DNA of 33,234 bases from NCBI RefSeq assembly GCF_003112455.1, contig NZ_BDQX01000356.1, positions 169,754 through 202,987 of the forward strand, written 5' to 3'. Of the stretch, positions 14,658 through 23,981 are shown one piece after another. The notes beneath the pieces are model-generated. The model was not told the origin of the DNA. It was given only the letters and a program-made list of their open reading frames with translations, and did no database searches. This stretch comes from Paenibacillus agaridevorans. GTDB lineage: Bacteria > Bacillota > Bacilli > Paenibacillales > Paenibacillaceae. A program made the position numbers and the translations under genes. Each line of letters opens with the position of its first letter. Positions within the stretch are counted from its first letter, which is position 1.

Positions 14658-15836
14658 CTGTCCCAGCGCGCCGTCAGGGGGATTGCCCGGCGGCTTTTTG
14701 CGTTTGCGTCCGTGAGTGGCGGAGCGGCTGCGTTCGCTGCCGTGCTCTTCTTCCGACTCCATCAGCCGCGGTTTCTCGCGTTTCTTAACGAGCAGATCGC
14801 CGGTCCAGCCTTTGTGCCAAAGCCACCAATAGATGCCGATCGTAATGACGGCCGTACAACTCATCGTGAGGGGGAAGCCCCAATGCTGAATGCTCCATGG
14901 CAGCCATTCGAAGTTCATTCCCCATATGGCGCCAATAACCGTTGCAGGCAAGAAAAGCACCGTGAAGATCGTCAGCGTCTTCATAATATCATTGCCGCGG
15001 AAGCTGGAGATGGCGTCGTCCATGGAGATTAGCGTATCGATCTCCAGCGCGTAATGTTTAAGCAGCGTTTCGATTCGCTCCAGCTTATGCGAGATCCGCT
15101 TGAACCCGTCCGTCTCCATCAGATCCTCGTCGAAAGCCTCCTTGGCCGCCGCGTGTACTTCCCTGATGGGAATAAAGAGGTGGCTCCAGTGAAGCAGGTC
15201 GTATCTGCGGTCAAAAATAACGTCGAGCAAGTCCGTACGGTTCCGATGCCTCATCGTCTGCTCGAGCTCGCCGAGCCTTCGCTCGAAACCGTCCAGTCCG
15301 TTGTGGAACGTCCCCAGCAATATGCTGATCATGATGAAAAAGGCTTCTGGAGCGAGCTCGCACTCGCCATATTTGGTGATGTGAGATTCATGCTGCAATC
15401 TCAGGGGAAGCCGCATGTCCTCATAGATGGATACGAGACGATGGCGTGAAACCCAGAAGTGAAACGGCCCGATATCCGAGGCATCATCCGAAATTTGAAT
15501 CATAAGCGTCCCGCAAAGTATGGTTCCTGAATCTTCGGAATTGTAAACCAGAATATGATTCGTTTTTCTTGATTCGCTATGGTCGATCCACTGCGCGCAT
15601 TCCGGGAACCGTCTCTTGAATTCGGACAGTTCTTGCCGGGGAGAAGGGTCCGTGCCATCCGTATTCGATGAAGATGAATTGCCGAGGGGGCGCAAGCGTT
15701 CCGGTGCGCGAGCTGGCAAGGACGTGTTCTTCCGGCTCGGGAGCGGTTGCTTGGGCTGCATCGCATCGGCGGATTGCTGCAGCACATGCCACTCCCAGCC
15801 GGAAGGAAACGTGAGCAATTGACGGATCATCGGCAT
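14634..15836 (-). CDS. CorA-family divalent-cation transporter
   Basis: 400 residues. The C-terminal membrane part contains LTIFTVLFLPATVIGAIWGMNF (TM1 with the GMN selectivity motif, then EWLPW) and a second TM helix (TMSCTAVITIGIYWWLW), the CorA pore layout for Mg2+ or related ions. The cytoplasmic domain is helical. Residues about 25-65 form a Pro/Ser-rich insert unlike typical CorA, and the last 50 residues are a very basic tail (RKRKKPPGNPP). The start is ATG 15836 (four bases after GAGGGG) or ATG 15830 (ten bases). It stands alone, divergent from the stress-protein gene. Confidence 0.88.
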   Translation of the reverse strand: MPMIRQLLTFPSGWEWHVLQQSADAMQPKQPLPSRKNTSLPARAPERLRPLGNSSSSNTDGTDPSPRQELSEFKRRFPECAQWIDHSESRKTNHILVYNSEDSGTILCGTLMIQISDDASDIGPFHFWVSRHRLVSIYEDMRLPLRLQHESHITKYGECELAPEAFFIMISILLGTFHNGLDGFERRLGELEQTMRHRNRTDLLDVIFDRRYDLLHWSHLFIPIREVHAAAKEAFDEDLMETDGFKRISHKLERIETLLKHYALEIDTLISMDDAISSFRGNDIMKTLTIFTVLFLPATVIGAIWGMNFEWLPWSIQHWGFPLTMSCTAVITIGIYWWLWHKGWTGDLLVKKREKPRLMESEEEHGSERSRSATHGRKRKKPPGNPPDGALGQKSRRSRT

Positions 15837-16012
15837 CTCTCCCCTCTATCATTTCATACCATTTACATCTTTCTCCGATACTGACATCGCTACCTTTCAT
15901 CATAACCCGAACCTGCCCCAATAGACAACTGTTCCCATTTGATTGAGGGCGTGGCGGTTGGGGCATACCATCCATATAGGAAAAACCAATTCAGACACAC
16001 GGAGGGGCAGAC

Positions 16013-16573
16013 ATGGCGAAAAAAATCGCGATATTCGAAACTCAGCAGCAGGTTATCGACGTCGTAACGCAATTGGAGAATTCCGGCTTCAAACCCGGAG
16101 ATATGAAGATAATGGCCAAGGACAGCGAACATTCAAGACGAATCGAAGCGGAGACGGACGTACATGCCGACGAAATGCGTGATCTGGAAAAAACGCGTCA
16201 AGATATTGCAACGCACACAGATACGGTTGGAACTATGTATGCCAGCGGGTTCGGTATCGCGCCTGCCGCCATGGCTTACGGCTATACGGGCTTCGGAGGC
16301 GGGACGGCATCCGGCACAGGCATCCCTTTTGCCTTGTCCGGCGCATTCACCGGTAATGAACATGAGCGTGCATTCCTTGCCTTAGGACTTGATCACAAGG
16401 AATCCGAGATGGTCTCCCGCGAGGTGGAAAGAGGCGCATATGCCTTGATCGTGGAGACAACGGAAAGCAAGACGCTGTTTGACAAGGATGGCGGCCCGGA
16501 TCTGTCGACTCTGGGCATCGCGGAAGCCGTTTTTCGTAGATGCAACGCCTCCTTTATCGTGGACGGCAGTTAG
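16013..16573 (+). CDS. YflT-type general stress protein
   Basis: 186 residues, start at 16013 after CGGAGGGG. The N-terminal segment, MAKKIAIFETQQQVIDVVTQLENSGF, followed by MKIMAKDS, is the heat-induced stress protein YflT/GsiB-neighbour (17M) domain. A Gly/Ala-rich middle segment (about 80-115) and an alpha/beta C-terminal part with ERAFLALGLDHKESE and RGAYALIVET follow. In Bacillus such genes belong to the SigB general stress regulon. A clear SigB promoter was not found here. Biochemical role unknown. Confidence 0.82.
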   Translation: MAKKIAIFETQQQVIDVVTQLENSGFKPGDMKIMAKDSEHSRRIEAETDVHADEMRDLEKTRQDIATHTDTVGTMYASGFGIAPAAMAYGYTGFGGGTASGTGIPFALSGAFTGNEHERAFLALGLDHKESEMVSREVERGAYALIVETTESKTLFDKDGGPDLSTLGIAEAVFRRCNASFIVDGS

Positions 16574-16590
16574 AATCATACTCTTGATCG

Positions 16591-16631
16591 GAAAGCCGAC
16601 TGCAGCGTGTTTACGGGCTGAGCCGGCTTTC
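16591..16631. terminator. Stem-loop between convergent stress-protein and FAD-oxidoreductase genes
   Basis: GAAAGCCG (16591-16598) pairs with CGGCTTTC (16624-16631). There is no good T tract on either side, so it is a weaker, shared terminator candidate. Confidence 0.5.
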
Positions 16632-16659
16632 TCGCCGTATGCCAAGAGCCCGTAGATAG

Positions 16660-17904
16660 TCATCTCGGCGTTCCTTCGCGTAATGTCGCCCGAGACAACC
16701 CGATAATATCCTTAAGCGGATTCGAATCCGCCTCTCCTTGGATGAGCTCACGAACCAACTCGGCGCCAAGTAGGCTGTATACAGTCCCATTGCCGCCGTA
16801 ACCAAGTGTGTAATAAACGCCTGGCCATTCGGGATCCTCGCCTACAAAGGGCAAATTATCCTCCGATTCACCGAATGTGGCGTTCCAATCGTAAGCGATG
16901 GCAAGCGGCAAATCGGGAAATAGCGCTTTCGCCTTCTCCAGCAGCTTCTCGCTATGTTCTTTCCGGCGCTGTACGCTCTGCAACGGGTTCCGGTCTTCTT
17001 CGTCAAGTCCTCCGATGATGAGCCGATTATCCTCTGTCGTACGCATATACAGGTATGGTCTTGCCGTCTCCCAGATCATGTAACGCTCGTGCCACTGACT
17101 TAGATCGGGAACGGGATCCGTCACGATAACGAACGATCGGCCGATATCCGGCTTGATCAGCTCTCCGCGAAGCTCCTTGGGCTCATAGCCTATGGCGTAG
17201 ATCACGTGGTTGGCATCGATATGATGACCGTTGCCGGTATGCAGACGGTGTCGTCCGCCTGCCAAGGAATCATGTTTGACGATTTCCGTATACTCGCGGA
17301 TGCGAAGCCCTTTGTCGACGGCTTGTGCCGCGAGCAGAGTTACGAAGCGAAATGGATTAACCTCCGCATCCCCTCCCGTTACGATGGCTCCCGGCTTGCG
17401 GAAGGGGAAATGGGCAGCGATGTCGTCCGCCGTCCAATAGCTCGCACGGAGTCCGCAAGAGGACAATGCCTCGTACTCTTGCTTCAGCTTGGGCAGATCC
17501 TGCTCCGTCGAAGCGTAATACAGGCTGCTGCGCCGCCTGAAGCCGACATCCTGCGGAAGCGATGCGGCAATGTCGGCCAGCTTGTCGATCGCGCGGCTGC
17601 ACGCGACATAAAATGTCTCCGCAGATTCTCGTCCAATCTGGCCGATCAAGTCGGAAAGCATAACGTCGTTGCAATATTGCAATAAGCCTGTGTTGGCCGA
17701 CGTGCTCTCGCCCGCGACGATTTCGCGCTCTACCAGAATAACGTCGATCCCCGAAGAAATAAGTTCCCATGCGCATGTAATGCCCGACATTCCGCCGCCT
17801 ATCACGACAACTTGCGCGGTCTCGCACTCAGTCAGCGAGGGATAGCTTGGCGGGTTGTGCAAGGTACTTGGCCAATATAAGCTGCCGATGTGTAATTCGC
17901 TCAT
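16660..17904 (-). CDS. DAO-family FAD-dependent oxidoreductase (glycine/D-amino-acid oxidase-like)
   Basis: 414 residues. ATG 17904 is nine bases after AGGAGG; an in-frame TTG at 17910 lies only three bases from that site. The dinucleotide-binding fold is clear: AQVVVIGGGMSGITCAWEL (GGGxSG at 36-41), acidic end VEREIVAGESTSANTG, and the C-terminal FAD contact NLPFVGEDPEWPGVYYTLGYGGNGTVYS. The middle (DAEVNPFRFVTLLA) matches DAO enzymes such as glycine, sarcosine and D-amino-acid oxidases and gamma-glutamylputrescine oxidase. It is cytosolic. It lies 88 bp downstream of the AraC-type gene on the same strand. Substrate not determinable. Confidence 0.85.
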   Translation of the reverse strand: MSELHIGSLYWPSTLHNPPSYPSLTECETAQVVVIGGGMSGITCAWELISSGIDVILVEREIVAGESTSANTGLLQYCNDVMLSDLIGQIGRESAETFYVACSRAIDKLADIAASLPQDVGFRRRSSLYYASTEQDLPKLKQEYEALSSCGLRASYWTADDIAAHFPFRKPGAIVTGGDAEVNPFRFVTLLAAQAVDKGLRIREYTEIVKHDSLAGGRHRLHTGNGHHIDANHVIYAIGYEPKELRGELIKPDIGRSFVIVTDPVPDLSQWHERYMIWETARPYLYMRTTEDNRLIIGGLDEEDRNPLQSVQRRKEHSEKLLEKAKALFPDLPLAIAYDWNATFGESEDNLPFVGEDPEWPGVYYTLGYGGNGTVYSLLGAELVRELIQGEADSNPLKDIIGLSRATLREGTPR

Positions 17905-17992
17905 GGGCAATCACCTCCTGAGGTAGTATACCCACGGCGAGCGATTCCGAAAACGCTGACCCGGTAGATTACAGCTAGCTTCCAATGAGTAG

Positions 17993-18865
17993 CTAGCTCC
18001 CCTCCAGCATCAGCCTGCGGTAGGCGGTCGGCGATTGGCCGAATTGCTTGCGGAATTGCTTGGAGAAATACAAGGCATCCTGGAGACCGACGGAAGCCGA
18101 TATTTGTTCCAACGTCAGCTCAGGGCGCTCGCGCAGCATAAGCTTCGCCTTGTCCAGACGAAGCTTAAGCAGGAACGAGACGGGCGACAGTCCGGCCCGC
18201 CGCTTAAACGCGCGCGACAAGTAAGCGCGGTTGTAGCCGAGCGCCTCGGACATCTGCTCGATGGATACCGGATGGGAGTATTGGGTGTTTAGATAATGGA
18301 TGACTTGCTGATGAATGTCATCATTCTCCTGACGTTTCAAATGCGCTTGATGGTCTTTGTCCGCTCTCTGATCCTGATACAGGGCCATAAGCAGATGAAG
18401 CCAGCCGGCTGCCTGGACGGAGGCGGAGGATCGGGCGCCTCGGAATGTCAGATAGATGCTTCGATACAACAGAGCAGCCTTCCGTTTGTCCTGCAAGGCC
18501 GTAACGGATTCTCCGTCCGGGAAGCCGGCTTCCCGGACGAGACCGTCTGCCCTTGCGCCTGAGAACGCGATCCAGCGATATCGCCACGGCTCGCGGGGAT
18601 CCGACTCATAGCTGACCAGCTCCTCTGGACGGATCAAAAACGTGTCGCCGGCGGACAGCTCGCGCCGGACGCCGCCCAAGGTAAATGTCCCTTTGCCGGA
18701 GAGAATCAGGTGCATCAGATAGAAGTCATATACCTTGGGACCGAGCCGATGACCGGGCTTTGTCTGGCTTTCGCCGGCGAACAAAACATGAAGCAAGGAA
18801 GCGGCTTCGTCGGAAGCCGGCGTCGGACTGGGATTAGAGGCGACAGTATATGTTTCGGTAGTCAT
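17993..18865 (-). CDS. AraC-family transcriptional regulator (cupin + double HTH)
   Basis: 290 residues. The N-terminal cupin-type ligand domain (FYLMHLILSGKGTFTLGGVRRELSAGDTFLIRPEEL, about 48-82) precedes two helix-turn-helix units (about 190-285): VSIEQMSEALGYNRAYLSRAFKRRAGLSPVSFL and LTLEQISASVGLQDALYFSKQFRKQFGQSPTAYR, the full AraC signature. This domain order is typical of sugar-responsive activators in Paenibacillus. It is divergent from galK, 229 bp apart, so control of the galactose operon is the natural inference; control of the downstream FAD oxidoreductase is also possible. Confidence 0.9.
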   Translation of the reverse strand: MTTETYTVASNPSPTPASDEAASLLHVLFAGESQTKPGHRLGPKVYDFYLMHLILSGKGTFTLGGVRRELSAGDTFLIRPEELVSYESDPREPWRYRWIAFSGARADGLVREAGFPDGESVTALQDKRKAALLYRSIYLTFRGARSSASVQAAGWLHLLMALYQDQRADKDHQAHLKRQENDDIHQQVIHYLNTQYSHPVSIEQMSEALGYNRAYLSRAFKRRAGLSPVSFLLKLRLDKAKLMLRERPELTLEQISASVGLQDALYFSKQFRKQFGQSPTAYRRLMLEGS

Positions 18866-19037
18866 ATTTGCACACCTGCCTTATAGTCTTTTAGTTTAGA
18901 CGGAACTATTTGAACTCTCATTTTTACCGCAGCAGTACCTGCAGGATTCATCATAACATGTTCGAAATGGGGAGTTAAAGTCACATAAATCCATATGATC
19001 GACATTTTGCGCCATTTCGTTTTTGATTGCAATCCAC

Positions 19038-19043
19038 TATACT
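19038..19043 (+). promoter_or_regulatory. Candidate -10 element of the gal operon
   Basis: TATACT lies 52 bp before the galK start. No good -35 hexamer is found 16-18 bp upstream (the sequence there is a T-rich stretch), as expected if the promoter depends on an activator such as the divergent AraC-type protein. Confidence 0.35.
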
Positions 19044-19094
19044 GAGGCTAAAGCAGGCAACAACCAAACTTATACCAAAGGATCGTGATCGCAC

Positions 19095-20267
19095 ATGGCT
19101 AATCTTGCAGCTCTGACTGACACATTCATTGAACAATACGGCGGAAGCGCCGAAGGCATCGCGGTATTCCACGCGCCGGGCCGCGTTAATCTGATCGGCG
19201 AGCATACCGACTACAACGGGGGGTACGTGTTCCCGGCAGCATTGACGTTCGGCACGACGCTGCTTATTCGCAAGCGCGAAGACAACAAGCTGGGGCTGGC
19301 TACGACGAATTTCCCTTCCTCGGGAACCTTCTCTGTCGAAGGCGTCGAATACGACAAGGCGGACGATTGGATGAACTATCCGAAGGGCATCGTGAACGAG
19401 CTGTTGCAGCAAGGGGTAACTTTCGGCAGCGGATACGATATTCTCTATCATGGCGAAATTCCAAACGGCTCGGGCTTGTCCTCGTCGGCTTCCATCGAAG
19501 TTGTCACGGCATATGCTCTCCTGTCGATGGAGAACCTGCCGACCGATACGGTAAAGATCGCGTTGCTCTCCCAAAAGTCGGAGAACGAATTCAATGGCGT
19601 CAAGTCCGGCATCATGGATCAATTCGCGGTTGCGAACGGTAAGAAGGATCACGCGATCCTGCTCATGTGCGACACGCTGGAATACGATCTGGTGCCCTTT
19701 CAATCCGGCAGCTACAAGCTGGTCATCGGCAACACGAACAAACGCCGCGGACTGGTAGATTCCAAATACAACGAGCGCCGCGCGCAATGCGAGCAAGCCG
19801 TGTCGGACCTCCGCTCCGCGCATCCCGAGCTGGAGCTGCTGGGACAGCTTAGCCTGGAGCAGTTCAACGCTTCCAAGTCGCTGATCAAGGATGATCTGAT
19901 CCGCAACCGCGCCGAACACGTCATGGAAGAGATCGACCGGGTCCTGAGATCAATGGACGCGCTTAAGAGCAATGACCTGGCCGCGTTCGGCCAATTGATG
20001 AACGAATCGCATGACTCGCTGCGAGATCTATACGAAGTAACCGGCGCAGAGCTCGACGCGATGGTAGATGCGGCGCGCGGCGTAGATGGCGTGCTGGGCT
20101 CCAGAATGACGGGCGCGGGCTTCGGAGGCTGTACGGTGTCCCTCGTACACGAGGACAGCATCGAGCGCTTCCAGGAGGAAGTTGGGCGAAAGTATACGGA
20201 AGCGACGGGACTGACGGCGGACTTCTATGTCTGCAGCATCGGCAACGGCGTCGAACGCCTTCAATAG
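19095..20267 (+). CDS. galK: Galactokinase
   Basis: 390 residues, the usual length. GHMP kinase that phosphorylates alpha-D-galactose at C1 with ATP, the first committed step of the Leloir pathway, in the cytosol. Galactokinase signature GRVNLIGEHTDYNGGYVFP near residue 30, the ATP loop PNGSGLSSSASIEV around residue 125, the catalytic-base region NEFNGVKSGIMDQF and the C-terminal GSRMTGAGFGGCTVSL. The ribosome site AAAGGA is rather distant (about 12 bases) from the ATG. First gene of galK-galE-galT, divergent from an AraC regulator. Confidence 0.97.
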   Translation: MANLAALTDTFIEQYGGSAEGIAVFHAPGRVNLIGEHTDYNGGYVFPAALTFGTTLLIRKREDNKLGLATTNFPSSGTFSVEGVEYDKADDWMNYPKGIVNELLQQGVTFGSGYDILYHGEIPNGSGLSSSASIEVVTAYALLSMENLPTDTVKIALLSQKSENEFNGVKSGIMDQFAVANGKKDHAILLMCDTLEYDLVPFQSGSYKLVIGNTNKRRGLVDSKYNERRAQCEQAVSDLRSAHPELELLGQLSLEQFNASKSLIKDDLIRNRAEHVMEEIDRVLRSMDALKSNDLAAFGQLMNESHDSLRDLYEVTGAELDAMVDAARGVDGVLGSRMTGAGFGGCTVSLVHEDSIERFQEEVGRKYTEATGLTADFYVCSIGNGVERLQ

Positions 20268-20295
20268 GAACGAATAGAGCTAACTTAAAGTACAA

Positions 20296-20501
20296 GTTCA
20301 AAAAGTCCGGTTTTCAGCACCGAGAAGATTGGATGAGGGTAGAAACTGAGGAGCGGAGCGTAGTGGAGGCTACGTGAGCACCTGCAATGTTTCCGGAGGA
20401 AACATACTTCGAAAGCATAAGCTTAGTTTCGCCTGAATTCAATATTCGATGTCGAGTACGCTTCCTGGTATACTTCGTGATCAAAAGCGGACTTTTTGAA
20501 C
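20296..20501. mobile_element. MITE-like element inside the gal operon (copy A)
   Basis: It starts GTTCAAAAAGTCCGGTTTTC and ends with CGGACTTTTTGAAC, so the termini form inverted repeats of about 14 bp plus further partial match. There is no open frame that could be a transposase. Copy B at 26157-26323 shares most of its length, including TCAGCACCGAGAAGATTG, GGAGCGTAGTG and TATACTTCGTGATCAAAAGC. Copy A carries about 39 extra bases in the middle with a GTTTCC-GGA-GGAAAC hairpin. Both copies are followed by TACC. No clear target duplication is seen. Confidence 0.8.
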
Positions 20502-20529
20502 TACCAATAAAGGGGAAGAAGGGATACAC

Positions 20530-21522
20530 ATGGCAGTATTGGTAACCGGAGGAGCGGGCTATATCGGCTCTCACGCCGTTGCGGCGCTCCAGGAACGCGG
20601 GGAAGACATCGTTGTCGTGGATAATCTGCAGCAAGGCCACAAGGGAGCGCTGCTCGGCGGCAAGCTCTACGTCGGCGATCTGAGAGACGCGGACTTCCTG
20701 GACACGGTATTTAAGGAGAACGAGATCGACGCCGTCATTCACTTCGCGGCGAACTCTCTTGTCGGCGAAAGCATGAAGCTGCCGGGCAAGTATTACCATA
20801 ATAACGTGTACGGAACGTTGTGTCTGCTGGAGAAGATGAATGAATACGGCGTCAAGCGCATCGTATTTTCGTCGACGGCCGCGACCTATGGCGAACCGGA
20901 GAGCGTGCCGATCGACGAATACGATCGTACGCTTCCGACTAATGCTTATGGCGAAACGAAGCTGGCGATGGAGAAAATGATGAAGTGGTTCGACGTCGCG
21001 CATGACATCAAATATATCTCGCTCCGCTACTTCAATGCTGCCGGCGCTCATGACAGCGGCCGAATCGGCGAGGATCACCACCCGGAGACGCATCTGGTGC
21101 CGATCGTGCTGGAAGCCGCGCTGGGCAAACGTCCGCATATCTCCGTATTCGGCGACGACTACGCGACGGAAGACGGCACATGCGTGCGCGACTACATCCA
21201 TGTCAGCGACCTGGCCGACGCCCACTTGCTGGCCGTAGACCGGCTGCGCGGCGGAGCTGACAGCGCCGTCTACAACCTCGGCAATGGCCAAGGCTTCTCG
21301 GTCAAGCAAGTGATCGAGATTGCACGCTCCGTGACGGGCAAAGAGATCAATGCCGTTATCGAGCCAAGACGCGCGGGAGATCCTGCCGTGCTGGTCGCTT
21401 CCTCGGACCGGGCTCGCAAGGAGCTGGGCTGGAATCCGACCCGCAGCAATCTCGAAAACATTATCGGCAGCGCCTGGAGCTGGCATCAGTCCAATCCCGA
21501 GGGCTACGACGACAAGAAATAG
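20530..21522 (+). CDS. galE: UDP-glucose 4-epimerase
   Basis: 330 residues. Extended SDR enzyme interconverting UDP-galactose and UDP-glucose through NAD+. NAD-binding GGAGYIGSH (7-15), HFAANSLVGES, FSSTAATYGEP, the catalytic Tyr/Lys pair in AYGETK (Tyr140, Lys144), RYFNAAGA and VRDYIHVSDLADAH are all intact. GAAGGG lies about seven bases before the ATG. It comes 262 bp after galK because of the inserted element and 56 bp before galT. Confidence 0.97.
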   Translation: MAVLVTGGAGYIGSHAVAALQERGEDIVVVDNLQQGHKGALLGGKLYVGDLRDADFLDTVFKENEIDAVIHFAANSLVGESMKLPGKYYHNNVYGTLCLLEKMNEYGVKRIVFSSTAATYGEPESVPIDEYDRTLPTNAYGETKLAMEKMMKWFDVAHDIKYISLRYFNAAGAHDSGRIGEDHHPETHLVPIVLEAALGKRPHISVFGDDYATEDGTCVRDYIHVSDLADAHLLAVDRLRGGADSAVYNLGNGQGFSVKQVIEIARSVTGKEINAVIEPRRAGDPAVLVASSDRARKELGWNPTRSNLENIIGSAWSWHQSNPEGYDDKK

Positions 21523-21578
21523 ACCCGGCCCCATAAGAGGTAGTTAAAAGCCGGAGGAGCGAGAGGAGCTGCAATAGC

Positions 21579-23174
21579 ATGACGTTGCAACAAACGGCCG
21601 CGCCCGCCAAGGAAGAGGCGTTATCCAACATCGAGAAGCTGCTGGCGTTCGCGCTGGGCAAAGGAATGCTGGAGCGGGAGGATCTTGCCTACGCGCGCAA
21701 CGCGCTGCTGGATCTGTTCCGGTTTACCGAGCCGGCGGAAGCGACGGGCGGCGATCAAGACGAGCCGGCGGAAAGTCCGGCAGAGCTGCTGGAACCCTTG
21801 CTCGACTATGGTGTCGCGATCGGTCTTGTCCCGGACAATACGCTCACTCAGCGGGATCTGCTCGACGCCCGGATTATGGGCTTGCTGATGCCAAGACCGT
21901 CGGAGACGACGTCGGCATTTCGCGCGAGGGCAAGCCAGGAAGGCATCGCTGCCGCTACGGACGCCTTCTATGCGTTGAACATCGACAGCAACTATATTCG
22001 AATGGACCGCATTCGCAAAAATCAGTATTGGCTGCACAGAACGCCATATGGCGAGCTGGAAATGACGATCAACCTGTCGAAGCCGGAGAAGGACCCCAAG
22101 GAGATCGCGCTGCTCAAGACGCTGCCGCAAGCGCATTATCCAAAGTGCCTTCTATGTGCCGAGAATGTCGGTTATGCGGGACGCCCGGATCACCCGGCAA
22201 GACAGAATCTTCGGATCATACCCATGACGTTGCAGAACGAGGCATGGTTCTTCCAATATTCGCCCTACGTGTATTACAACGAACACAGCATCGTATTTAA
22301 AGGCGAGCACGAACCGATGGCTGTTACCCATTCTTCGTTCGCACGGCTGCTGGACTTCGTCGAGCAATTCCCGCATTACTTCATCGGATCTAACGCCGAT
22401 CTGCCAATCGTGGGCGGTTCTATCTTAAGCCATGACCATTTCCAGGCAGGACGTCATGTCTTCCCGATGGAAGCCGCGCCGATCGAGGCCAGGTATGCCG
22501 ACGGCTCGGACAATGGAGTGACATACTGCATCGTGCAATGGCCGATGTCCGTGCTTCGCCTGCAAGGCTCCTCCAAGGCGGCCGTGCATGCGGCGGGCTG
22601 CCGTATTCTGGATCTGTGGAAGGGCTACAGCGACCCGTCGGCGGAAGTGCTTGCGTTTTCGGAAGCAGCGGACGGCACCCGTATTCCGCATAATACCATT
22701 ACGCCGATCGCTCGGCTGAAGGACAACGGCGACTACGAGCTTGATCTGGTGTTGCGCAATAACCGCACGAGCGAAGAGCATCCGGGAGGCATCTTCCACC
22801 CGCACAGCCATCTCCACCATATCAAGAAAGAAAATATCGGCTTGATCGAAGTCATGGGACTGGCCGTCCTCCCGGGACGTCTGAAGGACGAGCTGGAAGC
22901 AATCGCAAGCCTGCTTACCCCTGAGGCGACCGAAAAAGCCTCCGACCTGCGAAGTGCCGGACACAAGCTGGCTCATCACGCAGAATGGGCGGATCGTCTC
23001 GTACAGAAATACGGCAGCTTGCTGTCGCAGAATGAAGCTGCCGACATCGTCCGTTCGGAGACGGGCGACAAATTCCTCGACGTGCTTAAGGACGCAGGCG
23101 TCTTCAAGCGAACGGATGAGGGGGCCAAGGCGTTCCGGACCTTCCTCGAAGCATCCGGGCTGAAATCGCAATAA
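21579..23174 (+). CDS. galT: UDP-glucose-hexose-1-phosphate uridylyltransferase, Bacillus (type 2) class
   Basis: 531 residues, close to the Bacillus subtilis enzyme and much longer than the E. coli type. It transfers UMP from UDP-glucose to galactose-1-phosphate. Family stretches seen: NYIRMDRIRKNQYWL, LEMTINLSKPEKDPKEIA, the Cys pair CLLCAENVGYAGRPDHPARQNLR, FPHYFIGSNADLPIVGGSILSHDHFQAG (with the active-site-type His-x-His context) and IFHPHSHLHHIKKENIGLIEVMG. GAGGAG precedes the ATG at 21579. Last gene of the operon. Confidence 0.96.
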   Translation: MTLQQTAAPAKEEALSNIEKLLAFALGKGMLEREDLAYARNALLDLFRFTEPAEATGGDQDEPAESPAELLEPLLDYGVAIGLVPDNTLTQRDLLDARIMGLLMPRPSETTSAFRARASQEGIAAATDAFYALNIDSNYIRMDRIRKNQYWLHRTPYGELEMTINLSKPEKDPKEIALLKTLPQAHYPKCLLCAENVGYAGRPDHPARQNLRIIPMTLQNEAWFFQYSPYVYYNEHSIVFKGEHEPMAVTHSSFARLLDFVEQFPHYFIGSNADLPIVGGSILSHDHFQAGRHVFPMEAAPIEARYADGSDNGVTYCIVQWPMSVLRLQGSSKAAVHAAGCRILDLWKGYSDPSAEVLAFSEAADGTRIPHNTITPIARLKDNGDYELDLVLRNNRTSEEHPGGIFHPHSHLHHIKKENIGLIEVMGLAVLPGRLKDELEAIASLLTPEATEKASDLRSAGHKLAHHAEWADRLVQKYGSLLSQNEAADIVRSETGDKFLDVLKDAGVFKRTDEGAKAFRTFLEASGLKSQ

Positions 23175-23196
23175 CGCAGATGTGCCATAAGATATA

Positions 23197-23252
23197 AACA
23201 ATAGCCTTCCTTGTCGAATGTTGTAATAACATTTACGGGAAGGTTTATTGTT
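23197..23252 (+). terminator. Nested hairpins after galT
   Basis: AACAATAGCCTTCC (23197-23210) pairs with GGAAGG-t-TTATTGTT (23238-23252). An inner hairpin is formed by AATGTT (23218-23223) and AACATT (23228-23233). It follows the galT stop by 22 bp. The T-rich end is part of the stem rather than a separate tract. Confidence 0.6.
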
Positions 23253-23360
23253 GTGTTAAACAAGACTTTATGGTATTTTTTATATAATAAATATTTTTTA
23301 TTGTAATAATATTAGATATGCGTATGATGTGCTAATGAATATTAATATTGGAGGTCCAAC

Positions 23361-23813
23361 ATGGCTGAGAAGATGTTGCCGCTTGACGAATTTCTGGAAT
23401 TAACGACGGATGAACAGGTTGAAAAGCTGAAGCGCTGGAAGATGGACTATACGCTTAAAGATATCCGGGAGGCTTGGAATTTCAAGCATTCCGCCCAATA
23501 TTACATGCTGCTTAAGAAGCTTCGCATCTACGAGCGGGTCGTAAACAAATCCGACAAGTTCTACCCTGCCCAAGAACAGCTCATGAACAGACAGAACCAG
23601 GAAGGCGAGCTTGGCTGGAGATCCCAGTCGGCGGCGAAGCTCCCATCGGACAGCTTCGATTACCATCTTAATACGACGCTCAGCGGAGCCGAGCTTGCGG
23701 ACAAGCTTGAGCGCCTGGCGCACTTCCTGAAGGGCGAGCGCAAAAACATCTCGATCAAGCTGTCCATCGGCGCAGCAGAGCCCGAGTCGACGGAAGAAGA
23801 AACCGAAGTTTAA
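23361..23813 (+). CDS. Hypothetical protein with HTH-like N-terminus
   Basis: 150 residues; ATG 23361 after GGAGGTCCAAC. The N-terminal part (LDEFLELTTDEQVEKLKRWKMDYTLKDIREAWNFKHSAQYYMLLKKLRI) has the helix-turn-helix-like pattern in which a fold starts with a counting/threshold helix and then a TLKDIREAW-x8-YYMLLKKL recognition-like helix. The C-terminal part (DYHLNTTLSGAELADKLERLAHFL...ISIKLSI) suggests a small alpha/beta segment. No named family is recognised. It is preceded by a very AT-rich 80-bp leader and followed by a strong terminator, so it is a stand-alone gene. A DNA-binding role is a guess. Confidence 0.75.
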   Translation: MAEKMLPLDEFLELTTDEQVEKLKRWKMDYTLKDIREAWNFKHSAQYYMLLKKLRIYERVVNKSDKFYPAQEQLMNRQNQEGELGWRSQSAAKLPSDSFDYHLNTTLSGAELADKLERLAHFLKGERKNISIKLSIGAAEPESTEEETEV

Positions 23814-23846
23814 GAGGACTGCGGTTCGGCAATAAGGCACCAAAAT

Positions 23847-23894
23847 AAAAAGGTTGGACGAGAAAACGTATGAAGTTTTCCGTCCAACCTTTTT
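23847..23894 (+). terminator. Strong Rho-independent terminator
   Basis: AAAAAGGTTGGACG (23847-23860) pairs with CGTCCAACCTTTTT (23881-23894); GAAAAC/GTTTTC continues the stem inside after one bulged A. The symmetric A/T ends allow termination in both directions. Confidence 0.92.
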
Positions 23895-23981
23895 GTGTAC
23901 CTGCTTTTGCAGGAATGCAGCGAGCGGGGAATAGCAAGGAAGAATTCGGATGAATTGGAGTTAAACAACAAAAAATCGTAT

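Noticed and set aside
20314..21534. 406-codon minus-strand frame opposite galE
   Set aside because: It is the antisense of galE and of the MITE-like element; galE has intact motifs and a good ribosome site.
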